Positions 7,552 to 13,924 of a stretch of DNA of 13,924 nt are shown here, piece by piece. Every line of letters starts with the position of its first letter. Positions within the stretch are counted from its first letter, which is position 1. The stretch lies in assembly GCA_037380725.1 (NCBI GenBank), contig JARRRL010000144.1:1-13924 (forward strand). Reading direction: 5' to 3'. Under the pieces are notes generated by a model. It ran no database searches and had not been told where the DNA came from. It saw only the letters and a program-made list of their open reading frames with translations. A program made the translations under genes and the position numbers. Origin of the DNA: JARRRL01 sp037380725 (GTDB lineage: Bacteria; Pseudomonadota; Gammaproteobacteria; Pseudomonadales; JANQJO01).

Positions 7552-9075
7552 CTAGATTACATTGAAAAACCGTGCTGCGAGTATCGAAATATAAACGGCC
7601 ATCATCAAAAACAAGCACAATAATAGACCGATTGCATCCCACTTTCGTATTCGTTTGCTCAGCGGGGTTGGCATATGGGGCACAACACCGAGTAGAGGCA
7701 CGCCTTCCAGATTTTCCAATTGCGAAGGAAATCGCATACGTGGATCAAGAATAATTAATGCTATCAACAAACCGATGGGAATTGCTACGCCCAATAGTGG
7801 TGCGGCAAGTGCAAAATGCATCAGTCTCAGTCCAAGAGGGGTCAAAGGAAAATTTGCTGGTTCTTGTATGCGGTAGCTAACGCCTTGACCTTCGATATCC
7901 AATGCCATGGACATGCGGGCCTTTTCTTTGCGCTCTAACATATCTTCGTAGATGGCTTTGGTTACATCGTAATCACGCACTAATTCTGCTAATTCGGCGT
8001 TACTGGTGGCGACACGTCTTAATCGCTCTTGCTCTTCAGTCATTAAGCGCTTCAATGTGGTCAAGCGTCGGTTTAATACCCGTACGGCAACGTCTGTTTC
8101 GCTGAGTTGTAGGCGTAATTCTTCGAAGAGTGGATTGGTTAAAGGTTCCTGCTCTTCTTTTGTACTGGTGGGTTGCGTCTCGCTGTCTGAAATAGCTTGC
8201 TCAAGTGATTCAATCTGCAGCTTGATTGACACAATATCAGGGTAGGTTTCGGTGTAATCCAGTCGAAGTAATCGTAATTTATTGCGTAATTCCTGCAGTC
8301 GCTTCCGGTATACGTCAGCACGATATCTGTGCGGAAGATATTCGCTTTCTTTCTGCAGTTGAGCTTCGACTTCTTTACGTTTGGTTATTTCTTCTTCAAT
8401 TTTGAGTTGCAATTCTTGAATTTTAGCTCGCAGATCGCTGAGACGTTGATGGACGGAGTCTTCCGTACCTTCTTGATTGTTAATTTTGAACGCTTTCAAA
8501 CGTGATTCGGCTCCGACGAGCTGCTCTTTGTAGCTTTTAACTTGGTTATCGATGAAAACGAAGGCTTCTTTACTTTCGCGGCGTTTCGCGTCAGCACTGT
8601 CTTGAATAAATTTAGACACAACCGTACTGGAAATGGCATAAGCTTCTGCTGAATCATTCGATTGGCTCGTTACCTCGATCAATCGATCGCCACGACGATT
8701 AACTTGAATACTATTGCGCAATTTTGTGACCAAACGCTCTTGAGCAATGCCATTATCTTCCCTTGCCTCAAAGGGTATTTCAATCTTCGCTTCCTTTCCA
8801 ACTTGCAGCAAAAAAGAGCGAGCGTAGATGGTTTCGCGGGCCACTTTGGCTTGGTCAAGTCGGGTAACCTCAGCGGAACCCCTTAGCAGAGGTTCTATGA
8901 TGTTCTGTTGGTCAACATATATGGTAGCTTTGGACTCGTAAACTTTTGGCCAATAGAATCCGACAGCCAGCGTGGCGAACGTGGTCACTCCGAAAAGAAG
9001 AACACACAAAACCCGCCATGCGATGAGTTCACGGAAAAAGGCGTTCAAAAGTGATTTGATACTAATATTGGGCAT
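7552..9075 (-). CDS. Polysaccharide chain-length determinant/co-polymerase (Wzz/GumC type, XrtA-system-like)
   Basis: Inner-membrane protein that sets EPS chain length together with a polymerase and a BY-kinase. The 507 residues show a Wzz N domain with a first membrane helix (about 21-42) and the strand KVYESKATIYVDQQNIIEPL. A long periplasmic coiled coil follows (about 170-400, with KIQELQLKIEEEITKRKEVE), then a proline-containing segment FPLTPLG (409-415), a second helix (about 418-443) and, after a short cytoplasmic loop containing VPLLGVVPHMPTP, a third helix at the C terminus (about 481-505). The extra helix and the length match the long co-polymerases of exosortase-linked EPS loci rather than short O-antigen Wzz. 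The kinase domain is separate, encoded just downstream. ATG 9075 is preceded by AGAAG, very close to the start. It ends with TAG. It is the first gene of the EPS block as seen here. Confidence 0.88.
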   Translation of the reverse strand: MPNISIKSLLNAFFRELIAWRVLCVLLFGVTTFATLAVGFYWPKVYESKATIYVDQQNIIEPLLRGSAEVTRLDQAKVARETIYARSFLLQVGKEAKIEIPFEAREDNGIAQERLVTKLRNSIQVNRRGDRLIEVTSQSNDSAEAYAISSTVVSKFIQDSADAKRRESKEAFVFIDNQVKSYKEQLVGAESRLKAFKINNQEGTEDSVHQRLSDLRAKIQELQLKIEEEITKRKEVEAQLQKESEYLPHRYRADVYRKRLQELRNKLRLLRLDYTETYPDIVSIKLQIESLEQAISDSETQPTSTKEEQEPLTNPLFEELRLQLSETDVAVRVLNRRLTTLKRLMTEEQERLRRVATSNAELAELVRDYDVTKAIYEDMLERKEKARMSMALDIEGQGVSYRIQEPANFPLTPLGLRLMHFALAAPLLGVAIPIGLLIALIILDPRMRFPSQLENLEGVPLLGVVPHMPTPLSKRIRKWDAIGLLLCLFLMMAVYISILAARFFNVI

Positions 9076-9095
9076 CTTCTAGTCTACACATCACC

Positions 9096-9122
9096 GTATT
9101 AGAATGATAATGAATCTGTCAA
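9096..9122 (-). promoter_or_regulatory. Candidate sigma-70 promoter of the chain-length gene
   Basis: On the minus strand a consensus -35 TTGACA (9122-9117) is followed 15 bases later by TAATAC (9101-9096), about 20 bases before the ATG at 9075. The -35 match is perfect; the spacer is shorter than the usual 17, so strength is uncertain and the leader would be very short. Confidence 0.4.
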
Positions 9123-9128
9123 TCATTC
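9102..9128 (-). promoter_or_regulatory. Inverted repeat overlapping the candidate promoter, possible operator
   Basis: GAATGAT (minus strand, 9128-9122) and ATCATTC (9108-9102) form a perfect 7-bp inverted repeat with a 13-base spacer. It covers the spacer of the candidate promoter and touches the -35 box, the usual geometry of a dimeric repressor site. No binding protein can be named. A 7-bp AT-rich repeat can also arise by chance. Confidence 0.3.
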
Positions 9129-9183
9129 ACGCAACTCCAACCTGACACAAATCACAGCTTATCAGTTGTGGCGTAAAACGCTC

Positions 9184-9204
9184 GCCCTCAATGGGAAGGA
9201 GGGC
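9184..9204 (-). terminator. Weak GC-rich hairpin between the T6SS-side and EPS-side genes
   Basis: GCCCTC (9204-9199 on the minus strand) and GAGGGC (9189-9184) pair around a nine-base loop, five of the six pairs being G-C. After the stem comes GAGCGTTTTAC, so the T-run is short and displaced. It lies about 85 bp after the stop of the small membrane protein and would end the T6SS-side transcript before the EPS promoter. Position supports it more than structure does. Confidence 0.3.
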
Positions 9205-9287
9205 CATCTTACATCATCGCTGTGCTGCGGCACAAATGAGGAATAGGGCGATGTCCTTCATTTTTGCTTATGCAGTGAAAGCGTTTC

Positions 9288-9641
9288 TCAGAAAGGCAGC
9301 TCCAGTTCCTCCAGTTGCAGGATGCCTGCTTGTTCAATCTCATCCGCCAAACGCGAAAAGTCTTTTTGTACCAGACACTGATAAGGTATGCCATCTTTGT
9401 AGAGTTCGTAGTAAAAATGACGCTGGCGATAACTCAGATTTACTGTGTAAATCGCATAGCGTTGAGCTTCTTTTAGTCGAGTTACGCCACGTAGTGTTTG
9501 ACCTGATTGTAATAACTCCATGAGGCGTGTGTGTGTAGGAGATCTATTAGCGTGCGCCCTTTGACCGCGTTTGCAGTAATACACTGAGTAAAACACACCC
9601 AGTATGATGCATACAATTGCGATAATATAACCGACGATCAC
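9288..9641 (-). CDS. Unrecognised small membrane-anchored protein downstream of the T6SS phosphatase
   Basis: I do not recognise a family. Begun at GTG 9641 it has 117 residues: a hydrophobic anchor at once (VGYIIAIVCIILGVFYSVYY), a basic stretch KRGQRAHANR suggesting a cytoplasmic C-terminal part, and a soluble domain with RLMELLQSGQTLRGVTRL, YAIYTVNLSYRQRHFYYELY and an acidic tail DEIEQAGILQLEELELPF. I chose 9641 because GGAG lies eight bases upstream; an earlier GTG at 9686 has no site and adds 15 residues. The gene lies 290 bp after the phosphatase on the same strand, so co-transcription is possible but not shown. The domain order (anchor, basic loop, small alpha/beta domain) is all that can be said. 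Confidence 0.65.
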   Translation of the reverse strand: MIVGYIIAIVCIILGVFYSVYYCKRGQRAHANRSPTHTRLMELLQSGQTLRGVTRLKEAQRYAIYTVNLSYRQRHFYYELYKDGIPYQCLVQKDFSRLADEIEQAGILQLEELELPF

Positions 9642-9931
9642 GCCGTAATCTCCGGGTTTATGAATGGCGTGAAACAGTAGCGCCACACTACATGTAAGTA
9701 AACATTATTGTGCTTGGTTTCAAAAACTCAAGACGTATTTGTACTAACAGGTTGGGCACAATACGATCATCTATGAAAGGATAGGTTGATCGAGAGGACT
9801 CATCCTACCAAGTAGCGACAGGAAAAGAAACAAAACAAGCAAGAGGTGTATGGCGTATTGTGATTGGAAACTAATTATCTATCAGTGAGTTGTGAGTCCT
9901 AAGTCCATGGAGATACGATTAGGATAGCGAA
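9642..9931 (-). other. Gap between the phosphatase and the small membrane protein
   Basis: 290 bp with no supported gene. Two very short ATG frames (about ten codons) occur but only one has a purine-rich site. An 8-bp inverted repeat, AGGACTCA at 9795-9802 and TGAGTCCT at 9893-9900, is 90 bases apart and too distant for a hairpin terminator. No convincing promoter was found. Confidence 0.35.
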
Positions 9932-10630
9932 TCAGCTACCGCCAACATCAATAACAATAGCACTGATATTGTCAGGTGATCCGGTAGTTAAAGCGTGTTG
10001 AAGCCATGCCTCGCAGTGTGCGTCAAGCGATTCGCAATCTGCGGAAAGATGAGCTTTGATGTCGGCGTCGGAGAATACTTTATTAATGCCATCACTGCAG
10101 AGCAAAAACCGGTCATTTTCATAGATTGTACCTCCATAATAGTCAATTTCTGGTTCGTGATATCCTCCAATCGCGCGAGTGAGGATATGAGGTGCCATCG
10201 GATCCACATGAGGAGGTGTTAGCAATGATAATGTGTCGTCACGCAATAAGTAACAAGGACTGTCTCCAGACCACAAGACGTGAAAGACATCGCCAGACAA
10301 CCACAGTGCGACGACAGTTGAGCCTACGATCGTGTCTTCACTTTGAAGGCGGGCGTATTGGTATAACGCGTGATTCGATTCGGCCAAACATTGCTGAAGA
10401 TGGCCAACTGGATCAGCGCTATCATTGAGCGTTGTACTCATTTGTGCGAGGTGATGCACGATACGCTGACTGGCGAACTGGCCTTCTTGATGGCCACCCA
10501 TGCCGTCCGCTACAGCCCATAAACCGTAATGGGGTGCACACAGAATAGTATCTTCGTTTTGTGGGTGTACTGTACCCACATGTGTGAATTGTGCAAAACG
10601 TAATGTGCTGTTGTGTGAGTGACGTTCCAT
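9932..10630 (-). CDS. pppA: PP2C-family Ser/Thr phosphatase, T6SS-associated (PppA type)
   Basis: Metal-dependent PP2C phosphatase. In T6SS loci PppA removes phosphate placed by the kinase PpkA (known target: the FHA protein) and so tunes secretion; that role is inferred here from its place next to tssM. All core motifs are present in 232 residues: HPQNEDTI (about 22-29), WAVADGMGGHQEG (38-50, metal-binding aspartate), GSTVVAL, VLWSGDSPCYLLR, HILTRAIGG, RFLLCSDGI and the last metal-binding segment TGSPDNISAIVI. It has no membrane segment and is cytoplasmic. ATG 10630 has AGGAG about six bases upstream and the gene follows the TssM C half by 63 bp. No kinase or FHA gene is in view. It ends with TGA. 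Confidence 0.9.
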   Translation of the reverse strand: MERHSHNSTLRFAQFTHVGTVHPQNEDTILCAPHYGLWAVADGMGGHQEGQFASQRIVHHLAQMSTTLNDSADPVGHLQQCLAESNHALYQYARLQSEDTIVGSTVVALWLSGDVFHVLWSGDSPCYLLRDDTLSLLTPPHVDPMAPHILTRAIGGYHEPEIDYYGGTIYENDRFLLCSDGINKVFSDADIKAHLSADCESLDAHCEAWLQHALTTGSPDNISAIVIDVGGS

Positions 10631-10693
10631 CGAATACTCCTGATTATGACAGACGTTTTTGTATCGTAACTGTGATCAGTTGTAGACCAGTTG

Positions 10694-12940
10694 TTATAAT
10701 GTTTCGGGCACAATCAGTTCGCTTAACATACGACTGTCGAAAGGATTAGCGCTACTCAGAGATCGTAAAATATGAGTCGTGTTTAAGCCTGGGGCGGAAA
10801 AGGTCACCATGATTTCGTTATAAGAGTCGCTTGATCGTAAAGTGGCGTATTCGTCTAGTAATCTGAACCAGCTCCAAGGCCCCGTTTTGGAGCGAGTGAC
10901 TGGTGTGCCTCGACTGGCAAGCGCAAAAGTAATTCGGCTTTCTTCACTGTTTTCAGCAGGCCAGCTTAAGCGTGAGCTTTTAACTGGGCCGTGGAAATAC
11001 GCGTATTGCTGTGAGCCAAGATTTAAGTAAAAAGCGGTCGCTGCCGAATCGAGTGTCTGTGGGCGCATGAGGAATTCGACTCGAATTGCCCCATCCTCTC
11101 CAGCAAAGTATGCTTCCTGAATAGCGCCAACGTGTTCATAAAATTTAAGCGTCTGTTCGCTTAATTTCATCCGTTTCGTCCATCGTAGGTGTGATCCATT
11201 TTTGGTTAAAACGGGTTTCAGAACCGATTGTAAAAATTGGTCTGCGCGACCTGAATCGGGTGTGAAAAATTGTGCGAAGTCGGCCAGCGCGACGTCCGTG
11301 TCTGCACGACGGTCAAAGGGATAGCGTCCCTTGATCGTGTTGAGGAAAGGCTGCAATACTTCAGTTTGCCAGCGTGAGTTAATGTGGCGTCGAGCACCGA
11401 TGCTTATCAGTTTTTTACCTTGGTTTACGAGGTTGGAAAACATGTTTTGCATGGGCTGTGGCGCGCTTGAAACGGTTTGCTGAAAGCGTGTAAATATAGC
11501 ATCTTGCTCTGTGCTCACCGAATGGTAAGCTGATTCGGAAAAATCCACACTGGTATTGAGTTCAGTCCAGTACGCGTGCAAGTCGGAAATCAAAGTGTCG
11601 AGGCGGGCAAACGCTTGTCCTGGTTCAGCGTTGATGTAGCCTACCCACCCAGCAAAATGATCAGAGACAATTTTTCCTGGCAAGGATGCTGTTTCGGTCA
11701 GGTTATTGGGGGCTAAAGATCGCAGTCGAGCCACCTTTTGCAATTGTGAAGAATCGGTAGCCTCTGTTAGTGTGTTAAGCGCATCGGCTTGGGGCAAGCG
11801 ATGAAGGGCCAAGTGTTGGCGAACTGTATTTAGCCAGTGCGTTAACGGTCGATTGGTGGCATTGAGGGCGGATAGCACATTATCAAGCGCGGCAGCATTG
11901 TTAACAGGATGCAGGGTGAGATCCTGAAGATAATTGTCCCAATACTTAATATAATCAGCAAAATATAAGTCATCAATGGCTTGGCTGAGTGCCATCGGCT
12001 TCGAATTCACGTCTACGTCTTGCGCCGCTTTCTTGTCGTTCTGACGCTTGTTGTTTTCCACGTCTGTGGATTCGGTGTGACTGGATACGTCACCGTATAT
12101 CCACTGGTCAGCATGTAGCGATGCAGAAAGTGCTGTTTTCTTCAGTAAATATTTACTATGAAAATGCTTGTAGGTAAACAGTGTTGGAATCCCTTCAGAT
12201 AACGGTTTACCGCTTTTCCGAGTGAAAATCGCATTGGCTTGTGGGCCCAAAACTGAAACCACAGACAAGGTGCCTGGTTGCCTGAGCCCGTCTTCAACAA
12301 TGCGACGATAAATGCGTCTTGCTAAGGGTGTGGCGCGCAATGTAGCACGCGCTTCGCTTACGCGTTGTTGATCCATCAAAGGTGCAGGGATGTTTTTATC
12401 GAACAGGACTTGTAGATGTTGGTTAAGGGCGACTAAATAAATATCTTGATTTTCTGCTGGGAGGTGTTTTTGCCACAATCGGTGAACCCAAGCCCGAAAC
12501 GCTTCTTGATCCATGTTAGAAGGGTGATAAAGCATTAAATAAAACTTCAGCGCTTCATACAGGTCATCATCTGTCTGGCGCTTATCGTTCAATTCAGCCA
12601 ACAGCATGGCATTGAGTTTACGAAAGAAAAATTGATGCAGTGCTTGAAGATAGGCTTGGGTTGCTTGGTTTTTGAGCTTTTGTGTGTGGTATAATCCTAA
12701 AGCATTGTACCAGGTACGGTTATTCTCTTGCCCATAGCCAGCGGGCAAATCGCGCAGTTTTGTTAATCCAGATGCTAAACTAGTCCAGTCACTTTCTACG
12801 TTCAAGCCATCCCACGTGGATTGCTTATAGTCCGTAATGTGAGTCTGAACGTTTTGTATTAAGGTCAGCTGGCTTTGATAGTTTTTCATCCATATGAACA
12901 GCACGGCGGCAAAACTCACGATTGCAATACCAATTGCCAT
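10694..12940 (-). CDS. tssM: TssM (IcmF/VasK) C-terminal half: last membrane helix and periplasmic domain
   Basis: Periplasmic part of the T6SS membrane-complex protein TssM, which joins TssL and the outer-membrane lipoprotein TssJ. The product starts with a membrane helix (MAIGIAIVSFAAVLFIWMK), the third helix of a normal TssM. The large helical region follows, then the conserved C-terminal domains: FFTPDSGRADQFLQSVLKP, IRVEFLMRPQTLD, YFHGPVKSSRLSWPAENS, TGPWSWFRLLDEYAT and FDSRMLSELIVPETL. With ATG 12940 it has 748 residues and AAGGG nine bases upstream; the open frame starts at TTG 12958. It lies in the same frame as the N-terminal half (12998 onward), from which two TAA codons separate it. 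It may be translated on its own or be part of a broken gene. Confidence 0.88.
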   Translation of the reverse strand: MAIGIAIVSFAAVLFIWMKNYQSQLTLIQNVQTHITDYKQSTWDGLNVESDWTSLASGLTKLRDLPAGYGQENNRTWYNALGLYHTQKLKNQATQAYLQALHQFFFRKLNAMLLAELNDKRQTDDDLYEALKFYLMLYHPSNMDQEAFRAWVHRLWQKHLPAENQDIYLVALNQHLQVLFDKNIPAPLMDQQRVSEARATLRATPLARRIYRRIVEDGLRQPGTLSVVSVLGPQANAIFTRKSGKPLSEGIPTLFTYKHFHSKYLLKKTALSASLHADQWIYGDVSSHTESTDVENNKRQNDKKAAQDVDVNSKPMALSQAIDDLYFADYIKYWDNYLQDLTLHPVNNAAALDNVLSALNATNRPLTHWLNTVRQHLALHRLPQADALNTLTEATDSSQLQKVARLRSLAPNNLTETASLPGKIVSDHFAGWVGYINAEPGQAFARLDTLISDLHAYWTELNTSVDFSESAYHSVSTEQDAIFTRFQQTVSSAPQPMQNMFSNLVNQGKKLISIGARRHINSRWQTEVLQPFLNTIKGRYPFDRRADTDVALADFAQFFTPDSGRADQFLQSVLKPVLTKNGSHLRWTKRMKLSEQTLKFYEHVGAIQEAYFAGEDGAIRVEFLMRPQTLDSAATAFYLNLGSQQYAYFHGPVKSSRLSWPAENSEESRITFALASRGTPVTRSKTGPWSWFRLLDEYATLRSSDSYNEIMVTFSAPGLNTTHILRSLSSANPFDSRMLSELIVPETL

Positions 12941-12958
12941 AGTGTACAGCCCTTTCAA

Positions 12959-13000
12959 TTTTTATTGAGCTGAACGGTAGAATTTAGACAGATGTGATTA
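12959..13000 (-). other. Twin in-frame TAA stops splitting tssM
   Basis: In the tssM frame a TAA at 13000-12998 is followed by eleven sense codons (SHLSKFYRSAQ) and a second TAA at 12964-12962, after which the frame continues into the third membrane helix. Both halves are in one frame, so the break is by stop codons, not by a frameshift. The linker peptide fits the basic cytoplasmic loop expected before that helix. Confidence 0.8.
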
Positions 13001-13924
13001 TGTTGCGATGCGCGAGCGTATTAAGTCTTGTATGAAAAACGGTTTAGGTTCCACATTGACCGTTTCCACAGGATTGCTCATGCCATTCACGGTCAGTAGA
13101 TTGGCTGCCAGACGAGATTCACGGTTTACGTGTAACGCTGAGACAAAATATAAGCCGCGCCAATTCGCCGATTCTTCGAGCGTTGAAGGCGAAAACACTT
13201 GAACCATCAGGTCCAGAATGGTTTCGTGCAGGAAGGCTAATTGTTGAGGGAATTGTACGATCCGGTCACGTCGACTTTGAAGTGGCTCGGTTTTTATCTT
13301 TGAAAGAACCTGCGCGGACAGAGCGCGAGTAAATTGCGCAAACGATTGTTCCAGATATTTGATTTTATGTTGAAAAATAGTTGATTCGGCGCCAGTTCCG
13401 GGCAAAGAAAACCCCAACGGTTTCTGGCTGGCTTCCGCAGAGAGGGTGCTGTGAAAAGTTCGAAAACCAGCCAATGCGTCGCACTTTGTTATGACCACGT
13501 AAATGGGCAATGTCATACCCAAATGGTTGTTCAGTTCTTGTATGCGTCTCCGAATTGATTGAGCTTGATGGGTTATGTATGTGGCAGTTCGAGTAAGCAG
13601 ATCATCCGCGCTGATCGTCAGAATCGCGCCATTCAAAGGACAGTTTGGCCTTGCCTTCTTCAAGGCGACCAATAACTTTAACCAGGTTTTATTGCTCACG
13701 GATGTATTGGAATCTTGAACCGTAAAACGTCCAGCCGTATCAATTAACAAGGCGTGATCGTTTATCCACCACTCACAAGGCGGATTGTTGTTCGAGGCTG
13801 GGAACCCAGATGGATCCTGTGTTGTGAGTATAGCTTTTAAACCGGTATTCTGTACGAAAGTGCTTTTGCCTGAATGAGGCGCGCCAATGACGATATACCA
13901 CGGGATGTGTTGGGAGTGGCCTGA
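12998..13924 (-). CDS. tssM: TssM (IcmF/VasK) N-terminal half: cytoplasmic NTPase domain, 5' end outside the window
   Basis: Cytoplasmic NTPase region of TssM. The frame is open to the right edge (308 residues visible); the first ordinary start candidate, TTG 13750, falls inside the Walker B region and is not the real start. Landmarks: IPWYIVIGAPHSGKSTF with a complete Walker A (residues 14-21 of the visible part), WWINDHALLIDTAGRFTVQD with Walker B (about 58-71), and the G4-like YVVITKCDALAGF (about 142-154). Next come ANWRGLYFVSALH and the domain end KPFFIQDLIRSRIAT, which corresponds to FFLRDLL just before the third helix in intact TssM. All nucleotide-binding motifs are intact, so this half does not look decayed. 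The first two membrane helices lie outside the window. Confidence 0.9.
   Translation of the reverse strand, partial: SGHSQHIPWYIVIGAPHSGKSTFVQNTGLKAILTTQDPSGFPASNNNPPCEWWINDHALLIDTAGRFTVQDSNTSVSNKTWLKLLVALKKARPNCPLNGAILTISADDLLTRTATYITHQAQSIRRRIQELNNHLGMTLPIYVVITKCDALAGFRTFHSTLSAEASQKPLGFSLPGTGAESTIFQHKIKYLEQSFAQFTRALSAQVLSKIKTEPLQSRRDRIVQFPQQLAFLHETILDLMVQVFSPSTLEESANWRGLYFVSALHVNRESRLAANLLTVNGMSNPVETVNVEPKPFFIQDLIRSRIAT

Noticed and set aside
9785..9905. Hammerhead-like string GGATGAGTCC on the minus strand
   Set aside because: The invariant CUGAUGA and GAAA core elements are not both present in a foldable arrangement.
1..13924. Stop-codon reassignment to explain the split genes
   Set aside because: TAA, TAG and TGA each terminate intact genes here at the expected protein end (for example kinase-like TAA, chain-length TAG, phosphatase TGA).

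Overview
The window looks like chromosomal DNA of a Gram-negative bacterium, probably a gammaproteobacterium. This rests on a type VI secretion (T6SS) segment (TssM and a PP2C phosphatase) beside an exopolysaccharide (EPS) assembly segment (Wzz/GumC-type co-polymerase, BY-kinase-like ATPase, long TPR protein, GNAT/FemAB-fold transferase). GC content is moderate, all three stop codons are used, and GTG and TTG starts are common. The species cannot be named from the sequence. No tRNA, rRNA, CRISPR array or insertion sequence was found.

Layout from left to right. Positions 1-1029 (+) hold the 3' part of a matrixin-like zinc metalloprotease whose reading frame stays open to the left edge. Converging on it at 1086-2177 (-) is a GT41 (O-GlcNAc-transferase/SPINDLY-like) catalytic domain without a normal start; a 51-codon same-frame ORF lies upstream at 2205-2360, separated by two in-frame stops. 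DUF1499 membrane-anchored protein: 2565-3023 (+). Everything from 3081 to the right edge is on the minus strand.

The EPS block reads, in transcription order, chain-length/co-polymerase (9075-7552), BY-kinase-like ATPase (7463-6867), a 328-bp gap with a strong hairpin, the PrsT-like TPR protein (6538-4226) and an Acetyltransf_6 transferase (4229-3081). This content resembles the EPS loci linked to the exosortase/PEP-CTERM system, but no exosortase or polymerase is in view. The T6SS block reads, in transcription order, N-terminal TssM (from beyond 13924 to 12998), C-terminal TssM (12940-10694), PppA-type phosphatase (10630-9932) and a small unrecognised membrane protein (9641-9288).

The most notable theme is broken or degenerate versions of otherwise recognisable genes. 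tssM is split by two in-frame TAA codons exactly before its last membrane helix. The GT41 gene is separated from a same-frame upstream ORF by a TAA and a TAG. The TPR gene has its only good ribosome binding site and start in a different frame and shows no signal peptide. The tyrosine-kinase homologue lacks the Walker A lysine and a tyrosine tail. These may be separately translated or specialised versions, or early gene decay; the sequence alone does not decide. I did not find a clearly new multi-gene system.
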